A stretch of 64,000 nt of DNA from Helianthus annuus (Eukaryota > Streptophyta > Magnoliopsida > Asterales > Asteraceae): NCBI RefSeq assembly GCF_002127325.2, contig NC_035444.2:85780286-85844285 (forward strand), written 5' to 3'. Positions 12,319 through 20,877 of this stretch are shown here, piece after piece. The notes beneath the pieces were generated by a model that was given only the letters and a program-made list of their open reading frames with translations, searched no databases and was not told the origin of the DNA. A program made the translations under genes and the position numbers. Within the stretch, counting starts at the first letter, position 1; every line of letters starts with the position of its first letter.

Positions 12319-13461
12319 ATGTCCAAATTCACACGGTTCAATGCCAACGAACTTGACGCCAGGGCTCGCTATGAGGTCCTACAAACAAGGCCCGAGGAGT
12401 ATCCAAGGCGGGCATGCACCGATCTGCTGACAATGGTAAACCAACTGGACCGCTTCAACAACATAGTGACTGGTCCACTGCACGTTGCATTGACTGCCCG
12501 ACTCCGGTCGGTCCATCAGTGCACATTGGAATTCTATAGCACGTTTATCTTCAACTCAAGACGCGAACCGTTTGATCACGAGGCGGTCGAGTTTCGATGT
12601 GGGGGTGTAACCTATAGAACATCCATGGCGCAGTTCGGATCAATCATTGGGCTGTACACAGACGAAGAAGCGGGAAACGAGGAGAATACCGGGGGATTGC
12701 GAGACCTGGACGCAAGTGAACGTCAAGCAGCATGGGCACAAATCGGTGAAGGGATCTATAACTCCAGCAGCACAAAGAGTACCAAACTGAGGGACCCGCT
12801 ATACCGTTACATCCACAGGCTCCTCACGTACTCGTTGAACCAACGCCATGACAGTAGTGGCGTTGTTGGGGTTAGAGATTTGGTTGTCCTCCACTGCATC
12901 CATAACCGGAAGCCTCTCGATGTTCCTTACCTCCTACTGCGGAACATGCACTTGAACCGCCTTGCCACTGCTCCTACACCAATCTTCTTCGGGGGATGGG
13001 TGTACCGTCTTTTCAAGCACTTCGCGAACATCCCGAAGTCCTTCGAAAGGAGCCCATGGTCGGGACGGGTTGATTACCATATCTGCCGGGCCATGAACTT
13101 GCTCTATGAAGCGGAGGACGGGACGGTGAGCTTTCAGAGGACGCAAGGCTACGCATGGAACCCGCAAGAGGCTCTAGTTCTTCACGCACCACCTCCACAT
13201 TTCCAATACCCTCCCCAAGGCGATCCGGGTCAATCCTCCTCTCAAGGAGGCGGTTTTCCTAATTTCCAAAGTTTGCATGATCTTTTGCAGGAAAACCTCA
13301 TGTGCACTCGGAACACCTACAACCTTGCCAACAACACACACCTCCGGGTAGGAGCTATCGAACGAAGCGTCAACGACATACAAGATGACATCGGTAGCAT
13401 CCGGGAGTATATGGCGAGGCAGGGAGGCGGAGGTGAAGACAGTGATGAAGATATGGAGTAG
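12319..13461 (+). CDS. Extra ORF downstream of integrase, Athila ORF-1-like
   Basis: The ATG at 12319 follows a TTCTTTTCAG acceptor-like sequence; the open frame encodes 380 residues. The middle region has the pattern of the plant ATHILA ORF-1 domain family (a CTLEFYSTF-like segment, then an aromatic/Gly segment and a FGSIIGLY-like segment at residues about 65-115). The C-terminus is a predicted helix, a Gly-rich linker and an acidic tail. I see no signal peptide or clear membrane segment, so although it occupies the env-like position of Athila elements there is no sequence support for an envelope function. Family assignment is from memory. The frame is intact. Confidence 0.65.
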   Translation: MSKFTRFNANELDARARYEVLQTRPEEYPRRACTDLLTMVNQLDRFNNIVTGPLHVALTARLRSVHQCTLEFYSTFIFNSRREPFDHEAVEFRCGGVTYRTSMAQFGSIIGLYTDEEAGNEENTGGLRDLDASERQAAWAQIGEGIYNSSSTKSTKLRDPLYRYIHRLLTYSLNQRHDSSGVVGVRDLVVLHCIHNRKPLDVPYLLLRNMHLNRLATAPTPIFFGGWVYRLFKHFANIPKSFERSPWSGRVDYHICRAMNLLYEAEDGTVSFQRTQGYAWNPQEALVLHAPPPHFQYPPQGDPGQSSSQGGGFPNFQSLHDLLQENLMCTRNTYNLANNTHLRVGAIERSVNDIQDDIGSIREYMARQGGGGEDSDEDME

Positions 13462-14050
13462 GAGGCCGGGAGGAGCAAAGGGCTAGCTGGTTATGAGCCC
13501 ACAGGTTTGATTACCCTTCCTATCGAACAATTCATGGCCTGCGTGCCATTTGTCAAGACAATTTACTTTCCTTAACTTTTTTCTTTTTATTTTTACTTTG
13601 TTTTTACTTTGTGTTGGATAATGTTTAACTATGGTAAGATTAGGATGTTTGGTGCTTGGTTGGATGGTATTGAATGTTTGAACATGTGCAATGCAAGGGT
13701 TAGAATGCTAAACATTAGCACTCGCAGCCCTAGGAGGAAGAAACCGGGAGAAAACCATATTTTTCTGGCTAACAGACTGTCCACACGGGGACGTGTTCAC
13801 CCAACACGCCCCCGTGTCCATCTCCCAGTTCTGCTGTTTGGCTACTGACCTGCAGATTTTTGTCGGACACGTGGCCGTGTTCACCCAACACGCCCCCGTG
13901 TTCACCCTCTGTAAGTTTTTCGGTACTGGCAGTTCAACACGGGGCCGTGTTCAATGGACACGGGGCCGTGTTGAGAGCGCCAGTAACACAAATCTTTGTT
14001 TTTAAACACACTTTTACATATTCTAATCAACCAAAAACTTTATTTTTGGA

Positions 14051-14087
14051 CACATTGAGGACAATGTGTAATTTAAGTGTGGGGGGG
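14051..14087 (+). other. Internal AGGA-loop hairpin with G-run
   Basis: CACATTG (14051-14057), loop AGGA, CAATGTG (14062-14068), then 12 nt and a run of seven G from 14081. It is a diverged counterpart of the site at 15321-15355 and so looks like an internal duplicate of the 3' polypurine region. Confidence 0.6.
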
Positions 14088-15320
14088 ATGCTAAAACCTT
14101 GAAATTTTTGCAAAATCCTAAAACAAGCCTTACACAAAACTCTATTGGAACCGCTAAACACCCCAAATTTTTTCAAAAACTTTTTCATTTTTTTTATTTA
14201 TTTACTTGTCTTAGTTTAAGTTGGGAATAACAAGTTATAAAAGGGTTATATTTTTACAAACTTACAACCGATAGCGTCGTGATAAAAAGAACTAACATAA
14301 GAAAATTATGAAACGGTATAACAAGTCTAGCTAAAATTCGATTATATATGCTTGGTCACATTAAAAACCCATTCCCACAAAAAGTGAGTTTTGAGCCTTT
14401 ATTGAGCATAAAAATACACATATTTAGATTAAATGCTCATTTTTCGTTTCTTGTGTGAATAGCCGCTCGGTCTTTACAAATCTAGAACTTGCCACGACGA
14501 TACATTCCCGGTCCTTACCAACTTAAACCCAAGTAAGTAAATGATGGAGGCATTAGGACTAACTATTTTTCTTTCAAAACCATTATTTTTCATTTTTTTT
14601 ACCTACCCAAAATCCCCCTAGAAAACCCCTTTGAGCCTAAACCTTTCATTTCATTACCCCCAAAACAATTTTCTACCCACCAAAAACCTTTTTCATTTTT
14701 TCACCTTTATTTTAGTAACATACTCGGGTTTTTTTTCATAAACATACCTTTACGTGATCAAAAAAAAAAAAAAAAATGATGAAGTCAAAAACAAACAAAA
14801 GCTACAAAAAGCTTGTTTGGAGAAATACTTCAAAAATAACTATCACCAAAAATAAGGTATTTTACGAAAACCGACACTTGTTACGATTTTTCGCCCTTTT
14901 TACTAACCACTAACCAACCACCCACCTTTAAACCCAAGCCTTCACCCCAAAAAGACCTCTTGATATTTACAAAGGTAAAAGTTAAAAAGGAGGAGGATTG
15001 ATCGCTTGGCAAGCATATGGAAAATGTAAATCCGTGCCGCTCTCGAGCGATTCACTTAAATATACACCTTCGGCCGAGTGATTGAGTGATCTCCCGTGAG
15101 GTATGTGAACTTGTATATAAATAGAATTTTAATAAGGCATGCTATGCCAAATTAAGTAGTTTATCTTATGAAAAGTTCAAAATAAACCATGACGAATAAG
15201 ATTGTAAATAAAATAAAAATAGAACCTATACAAACCTTGGATTCCCGACACTCTAGGACAAGTTAAAAAACTTCTCTTCTACCTATTCCATTTGGGAGTG
15301 TAAGCCACATTAAAAGAGTT

Positions 15321-15359
15321 TTGCTTGAGGACAAGCAAAAGTTCAAGTGTGGGGGTATT
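15321..15359 (+). other. Polypurine tract and AGGA-loop hairpin before the 3' LTR
   Basis: TTGCTTG (15321-15327), loop AGGA, CAAGCAA (15332-15338), then 12 nt and GGGGG from 15351, ending just before the LTR at 15360. The G-run is the likely plus-strand primer. Confidence 0.65.
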
Positions 15360-17053
15360 TGATGTGTGTAAAATGCAACATATAAAACACATCAATTAAG
15401 GCATAAAACTAACCCTTTTTAAGTACTAATGTTGGAAAAAGAGTGTTTTTGTCTTCCTTTTGTATTTTCAGGATGAAATGAGCTCAAAATCACAAAAGAA
15501 GCAAAAAGACTACTAAATCTACCATAAATACAAGAAAAGGAACAAAAGTGAACTGCCCGGACCCTCAACGGCACCTCCCAAGACAAAGAGAAGAGAAACA
15601 GAGCCTGAACACGCCCCGTGTCCAGTGAACACGGGGGCGTGCCCAGGAAGCAGCAGAAAAGACAAACCAGTAGAAGCTTCCATTGCTCACCACGGGGCCG
15701 TGCCCAGCGGACACGGGGGCGTGTTGAAAGTACAGCAGGCGCATTAATTGTAATTCGCAATTACAATTAATGAAGAGAGAGAATGTCAGACGGGCACGGG
15801 GCCGTGTTCAGCGAACACGGGGCCGTGTCCAGCGTTCTGTTCAGCCTATAAATAGAGGAGCTTGGCTTCATTCTCTCTCATCCCTTGGCACACCACCTCT
15901 CTCACACTTCATCCACCACCCACCACCACCATAACACCATCATCCACCACCATCATCCATTGTCCATCATAGAGTGTGTGAGTCGTCTCGGGATCCAAGA
16001 TTGATCGTAAGAGTTCTTGACAATCAAGGCCATGTTTGCCTAAGTCTCTTACATCACTTGGTGAAGACAAGTGTTTAGTATAATACTTTTTATTTTTAAT
16101 CTTTTGCACTTTTTATTTGGTTTTGTATTAATGACTTTAATAACTAGTTACTTATGTTGAAGGTGATCTTTCCTTATCGTTTGTCCGTGGTGTCTTGGCA
16201 TTATTTTACTGTCTATATAAAATAAAAGATTTTCACCATTCATATCTCCACGGTCTATATGGAGGTATGTTGGCTACCTGGTCGGGGGTTAAGGGAACGG
16301 TTTGGTAAAGGTCTTGCCCTTGTTCAGCGTTTAGAGGTCCTGCTTGGGACCTGGGTCAAATTTAGTAGGATCTCCTTCAATGCCCATAGGTATTGGATGG
16401 CGGGGATCCAAACTCTTTGACCCCCTCATAAGCTAACTACTATTAATACTATAACCCGGCTATTTAGGACTGTATCCCTGCTGACTCAGACTACTTAGCC
16501 GAGGGTAACGTCACCGCCAAAAGCGGGGCCTACCATAATTTGCATTAATAACTTAATTCATTATCTTTCAATAATCCAACCCTTTAGGATTGTATCCTTG
16601 CTGACTCAAACTACTGGGTTGAGGGTAACGTCACCTCTGAAAAAGGGGCCTACTACAATAACTAAGATAATCTCTTAAACAAGTGCAAAAGTGCGAAAAT
16701 AATCAAAGGTTATACTAATACACTTGTCGGATCCAAGTGATTCATCTTGTCTATCTGTTTTTATTTTATTTTATTTTTCAGCATTTAGTTAGTTTTTTAT
16801 TTTTCTTAGTTTAAAACATTTTTCTAACTTTTTGATTTGATTAGACGTTGAGGATAAACCGGTATTAAAAGCTCTTGTGTCCTTGGACGACCTCGGTATC
16901 TTACCAACACTATACTACGTCCACGATGGGTGCACTTGCCCATATGTGTGTTTAGTGTTAGTAAATATCGTGTTTTATAAATTTAAAACTTGGCTAAAAG
17001 TGTAAAAAGGGCTTAAAAATATATCTAAAATATATACACACTGACACGCATCA
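15360..17053 (+). repeat. 3' LTR of the Athila-like element
   Basis: Same length and, as far as I could compare, the same sequence as 5113-6806. Equivalent features are the TATA box at 15847-15854 and the hairpin pair at 16457-16501 and 16577-16621. Apparent identity of the two LTRs indicates a recent insertion, or recent gene conversion. Confidence 0.9.
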
Positions 17054-17555
17054 CCTTCGAACCACCATCTCAGAGGTTGGTTCGAAGTTTGTGCAGCATT
17101 ACTAACAAGGTCTCCAAGAGACCTTCGGCACAACAACAGGTGGCAGACCACCTGGTGACATAAATCGGCTGAGAATCTCGCATCAGACGAGATTCCTTCA
17201 CCGATACGGAAGAGGCGTCAGATGACCCTTCCGGACCTCCAGCTTCATTTACATACAGAAAAGACCACACATGGTCTAGGATCTTCTCCAGACTCCAAAC
17301 TACCTTCCAAACACCATAGTCCAGTACTCCTCCCACATACACCTTGTATGTGGCAGCAACACTAGACTGGGGGGACTTGAAGGGGTATGGTCCCAGATCT
17401 CGCGTCAGCATCGACCGCGAGTGACCATTACCCTTATCAAAACCCCCACTAGCTAACAACCCACTTGTGCCCATGCGGGAACGCATCGACACAAGGGTTG
17501 AATCCAATCTATCTAGTAACAAAAGAGGACTTACATGGAACAGGAGAACGGTAGA

Positions 17556-17886
17556 GTGATGCGACATAGCATCACATCTGGTGTACGAAAACGGAAGTAT
17601 TCACAGCGACGCGGCATCGCACCGCGTCCAGTGAACACTTCTATCAATACAGGAAAGCCTTACCTTAGGCATAGAAGGAGATGAACGTAGTGGTACGGCT
17701 GACACCGCACCGTACGGACATTTTCGTCACGACAAGGGATGCAGGCAAGACGACGATGCGGCTAGCACCGCATCTCGCGTATTCCTTGATCACAAGTAGG
17801 AGACGCGGTAACTTCAGATGTTACCGCACGTAGCGATGCGGCTTGCACCGCATCCTATGTACTCAAGCAAGTGGTACTGACACCAC
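17556..17886 (+). repeat. Array of short hairpins upstream of the Tat-like TATA box
   Basis: Six perfect short stems follow one another: 17556-17562/17569-17575 (GTGATGC), 17608-17614/17622-17628 (GACGCGG), 17693-17698/17710-17715 (GTACGG), 17755-17761/17768-17774 and 17835-17841/17848-17854 (both GATGCGG), and 17871-17875/17882-17886 (GTGGT). Most loops are 6-7 nt. Stem sequences differ between copies while complementarity is kept. Confidence 0.7.
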
Positions 17887-18037
17887 AGTGCAAGTGGCAC
17901 CAATGACAGTTACCTGTCAGAGCTACGTAAGCAATGGACTGACGTGGCGTAACCTCCATAACCGACGAGCCTGACACACCTGAAAAGGGGCAGCACGTCG
18001 TCAGTCCATCCATCATCATCCTCCTCCACTCCTCGGC

Positions 18038-18045
18038 TATAAATA
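18038..18045 (+). promoter_or_regulatory. TATA box in the Tat-like 3' LTR
   Basis: TATAAATA is followed by a leader-like, CT-rich sequence. It marks the likely U3/R boundary region of this LTR, with transcription expected to start about 30 bp downstream. Confidence 0.55.
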
Positions 18046-18319
18046 CCAACCCCAAACCAGGTTTGAGGTATCTTCTCACAACTCTCTCACTACTACTGCG
18101 ATCTTACTTTGCTTCCCAAGCAAACTACTGATTCTCACGCCGGAGAGTGGTAACAAGGAGCACCCCCCACCCCATCCTCCTTGTTACGAGTCACGGCTTG
18201 TTTCCTTGTGCAGGAGATCGACCACCGGTGATCCAGCCAGCGATCCTCGAGAGGAAGGGATTAACCCTTCTTGACGAGACCAGTGAGTTAACCCTGCCCG
18301 GTTAACCATTGTTTCATCA

Positions 18320-18800
18320 GTACATTTTATTGATTTTCTTACACTTTTTTTGGTAGTTGCGTGTGCGGGAAGCATAGGGGAGCAACGGAAATGACCATTT
18401 CTTCTCATTCAATTACATTACTTACATTACTGATCATTTCTTCTCGTTTAATTGTTATTGGTAAAAAGTTATATAATGTCAACAATGCAGAAGGGAGCAA
18501 CGGAAATGATGTGCTTTTGCAGTGTTGTCCGTGATCACCAATGTACCAATTTCGACTATATACTGTTAATTTGCTTGATTTTTGTTTATAACTGGTCAAA
18601 TGATCGACTTTAGAATAGAGCATGTCAAAATGACCCAAACCCGTTTTGCTCAGAACCAATTTTGACACTAACCCGTTCTGATATTAGCCCGACCAAGCCA
18701 CCCATTTTCCAGGCTTACTTACCGCCATGGAGGACGCATATAAGAGTCCCTTGGTCTTAGCATGTGTGCGTATAGGCTGATTTTAGTAATAATTTCCTTT
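18320..18800. other. Intergenic sequence
   Basis: AT-rich DNA with no supportable gene. A phrase GGGAGCAACGGAAATGA occurs twice (about 18379 and 18493), a minor dispersed duplication. Confidence 0.4.
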
Positions 18801-18801
18801 G

Positions 18802-19099
18802 GAGTAAAGTCCTTTTTGAGTCCCTATGGTTTGTGTATTTTAACCATTTGAATCTAAAAATCAAACTTGTCTTGATTTGAGTCCCTGTGCTCTCTAATTT
18901 TAACCATTTGAGTCCCTTTGGTCTCTAATTTTAACCATTTGAATCCAAAAACTAAATGTTTCTAATTTGAATGTTGTCTACGTTTTGGATTCAAATGGTT
19001 AAAATTAGAAACCACATGGACTCAAATCAAGACCAGTTTGGTTTTGGATTCAAATGGTTAAAATGCACAAACCACAGGGACTCAAAAAGAACTTTACTC
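18802..19099. mobile_element. Foldback element (MITE-like)
   Basis: The left arm starting GAGTAAAGTCCTTTTTGAG is mirrored by the right arm ending CTCAAAAAGAACTTTACTC. Internal phrases AACCATTTGA and TCAAATGGTT also mirror. It has no coding capacity. The target duplication is not clear. Confidence 0.6.
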
Positions 19100-19107
19100 T
19101 TTTCTTT

Positions 19108-19396
19108 GAGTAAATTACTTTTCGAGTCCTTGTTTTTTTGTGGTTTTAACCATTTGAGTCCAAAATCAAAATGTTTAACGCCTTGAGTCCCTATAAACGT
19201 TTTTTATAACCATTTGAGTCCAAATTTTAACCGTTTAAGTCCAATTTGTTATAACAAAATTCGACTTAAACCATTACAAAATGAACAAAATTGAACTCAA
19301 AATGTTATAGAACAAATGGTTAGGGACTCACGGCGTTAAACTTTTTGATTTTAAACTCAAGTGGTTAAAACCCCGGGCTCAAAAAGTAATTTGAGT
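19108..19396. mobile_element. Second, related foldback element
   Basis: GAGTAAATTACTTTTCGAGTC at the left faces GGCTCAAAAAGTAATTTGAGTC at the right. It shares the AACCATTTGAGTCC vocabulary with the neighbour at 18802-19099, so the two belong to one family inserted side by side. Confidence 0.5.
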
Positions 19397-19697
19397 CATA
19401 CAACAAACTAGATACAGTAAATTGTCCTTAATCCACCCGAGCTGCTTGTTCGTATATCAATAAGCTTAGATACAGTCATACAACAGATCAAGAACAAACA
19501 ACAATTGATCCATCAATTATCATCACCAACCGGTAACAGATTCAATTACCTCCCGAACAAATCAAATCGTGTAAAACCATAAACAATTAACCAAAACCAG
19601 ATTCATAAACAAAAACACTAACCGAAATAAACCGATCGATTCATAAATCATAAACAGATCTCATATCAAAACCACGAAACTAACAAAAACAACCTAA

Positions 19698-20144
19698 TCA
19701 ATCAATCTCCTGAAGAGATGCACCAGCAGCAACATCCTCAACACTAAACTTCCCCTTCTTATCTCCCCCACGCCCTTTCGCCTTCCTCTCCAACAACGCC
19801 TTCCGATCCTTATCAAGTTTCAACTTCGTCACAACAACTTTCGACGGATTCACACCCACATTAACCGTCTGCCCGTTAACCTTCTCACGAGTGATCCGTT
19901 CAATATGGATCACCCACTTCCGACGGTAAACCTGCACAACCTTACCTTCACGGCCTTTGTACGTGCCTCTCACCACCTGAACCTCGTCGTCTTTTCTCAC
20001 GGGAATGGATCGGGCGTTGTATTTGGTGCGGAGGTCGTTGGAGAGTGGTGCGCTCATTAGCACACGCCGGACGCTCGACGGAGCGGTGAAGTGCGCCTTT
20101 CGGCATTTACGGCGGGAGCTTGTAACTCGTGGGTTGTACTTCAT
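19698..20144 (-). CDS. RPL26: 60S ribosomal protein L26 (uL24)
   Basis: An uninterrupted 148-codon frame encodes a basic protein of the usual length for plant L26. It begins [19 protein letters not shown], with the typical N-terminal SAPLS and Y-x-R-S-I-P-V-R-K motifs. A KOW-type RNA-binding region follows at residues about 50-85 ([13 protein letters not shown]), and the C-terminus is lysine-rich. It is a structural protein of the large cytosolic ribosomal subunit near the peptide exit tunnel. The coding region has no intron and no damage. Upstream motifs (telo-box, TGGGC elements) are those of plant ribosomal protein genes. It is the clearest functional host gene in the window. Confidence 0.95.
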   Translation of the reverse strand: MKYNPRVTSSRRKCRKAHFTAPSSVRRVLMSAPLSNDLRTKYNARSIPVRKDDEVQVVRGTYKGREGKVVQVYRRKWVIHIERITREKVNGQTVNVGVNPSKVVVTKLKLDKDRKALLERKAKGRGGDKKGKFSVEDVAAGASLQEID

Positions 20145-20300
20145 TGTTGTTAGGGTTAGGGTTTGACGGAGAAGAAGAAGATGATGAGGTGTTGATATAA
20201 TAATGCTTTCGTTGTTGGGCTAAAATGATCCGTTAATATTTTTGGGTTAAATTGTTGTTTGTATGGGCCTAGCTAAATATTTACTTGGGCTTAAATTAAA
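20145..20300 (-). promoter_or_regulatory. RPL26 5' region with telo-box and site II motifs
   Basis: On the minus strand AAACCCTAACCCTAA (20164-20150) lies just upstream of the ATG. TGGGC-type (site II) elements occur near 20216, 20264 and 20286. Both motif classes are known in plant ribosomal protein promoters and coordinate growth-linked transcription. Confidence 0.7.
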
Positions 20301-20877
20301 GGTACACAAAATAACCGGTCAAATAATTGTAATTGGTCGTTATTAACCGAAATCATAATCGGTTGATAGCCGATCAAGGGGTAATCGCTTAGGGTTGTTT
20401 TAAACCGTAGTTTATAGTCGGTTAGGGAGTTTTCATAAATAATGGTTATTAACAAGTTATTATTGGTATTTAACTAATGTATATATTAACCGGGAAAAAA
20501 AGCAAAAAAAAAAAAGAAGCTGAAAATAACCGTCAGTTATTAACCGGTTCGGTTAAAGTGAATAAACGAACCCATTACTGTAATATTCGGCCAAAGTAAC
20601 AACTGGTTAAAGCAAATAATGATAAAATAATTGGTGTTTAGGTTAACTGAACCGGTTAAAGAAAGTAAGTGGTTTGTGCACCTCTAACTTAAATGATCTT
20701 CTTGTCTAATGATGGTACACACTTAAATGGTGTTATGTTTCGGTCGACTTGTTTTCTTTTCTATTATTTGTTTTCTTTTATTTTATTTTTATGAATATGA
20801 GTAATACATGGGGAGTTAGTAATTATTTAAAAAAAAAAACAATGACTCTATCTCACATGGTTTTATTTATTTATTTA
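20301..20877. other. Intergenic sequence
   Basis: AT-rich, with several AACCGGTT/GGTTA phrases and no supportable gene. It ends at the A|T junction of a Helitron. Confidence 0.4.

Larger units (their letters stand above)
13462..15359 (+). other. 3' non-coding region of the Athila-like element
   Basis: About 1.9 kb without a credible gene. It contains three pairs of CACGGGGCCGTG-type motifs (13780-13975), two matching hairpin-plus-G-run sites at 14051-14087 and 15321-15355, an A run near 14760, and AT-rich sequence. Confidence 0.7.
5113..17053 (+). mobile_element. Complete Athila-like Ty3 LTR retrotransposon
   Basis: The element is bounded by two 1694-bp LTRs (5113-6806 and 15360-17053) at a constant offset of 10247, with no difference noticed by eye. 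The flanking 5-bp duplication is CCTTC (5108-5112 and 17054-17058). A primer site complementary to a tRNA-Asp-type 3' end follows the 5' LTR, and a G-run precedes the 3' LTR. The internal region holds a long pol-type ORF (7187-11512), then an extra ORF (12319-13461) in the position where Athila elements carry an env-like ORF. The reverse transcriptase and integrase signatures fit the Athila lineage. It sits inside the LTR of the Tat-like element, so it is the younger of the two. Confidence 0.88.
1..18319 (+). mobile_element. Tat-like Ty3 LTR retrotransposon, 3' part, interrupted
   Basis: This is the 3' end of a plus-strand Ty3 element; its gag-pol would lie left of the window. Three things support it. 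A multi-exon antisense gene with a putative gypsy-type transposase domain lies at 3610-246, an arrangement known for additional ORFs of Tat-lineage elements. A purine-rich tract at 3792-3809 is followed directly by TGAT. A matching ATCA terminus at 18319 lies about 275 bp after a plus-strand TATA box at 18038. The 3' LTR is split by the Athila-like insertion 5113-17053. I see nothing recognisable in 1-245. The Tat assignment is an inference, because no reverse transcriptase is visible here. Confidence 0.5.
3810..18319 (+). repeat. 3' LTR of the Tat-like element, split by a nested insertion
   Basis: The proposed LTR runs from TGATCACG at 3810 to TTTCATCA at 18319. Removing the nested element and one copy of its duplication leaves about 2.56 kb. 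It has a plus-strand TATA box at 18038 and a hairpin-rich stretch just before it. The segment 3811-5112 has no credible gene. The 5' LTR is outside the window, so the borders rest on the short terminal match and the purine tract only. Confidence 0.45.

Noticed and set aside
17070..17567. 165-codon minus-strand frame beside the Athila-like element
   Set aside because: It lies in the interrupted Tat-like 3' LTR, has no recognisable domain, and no promoter was seen.
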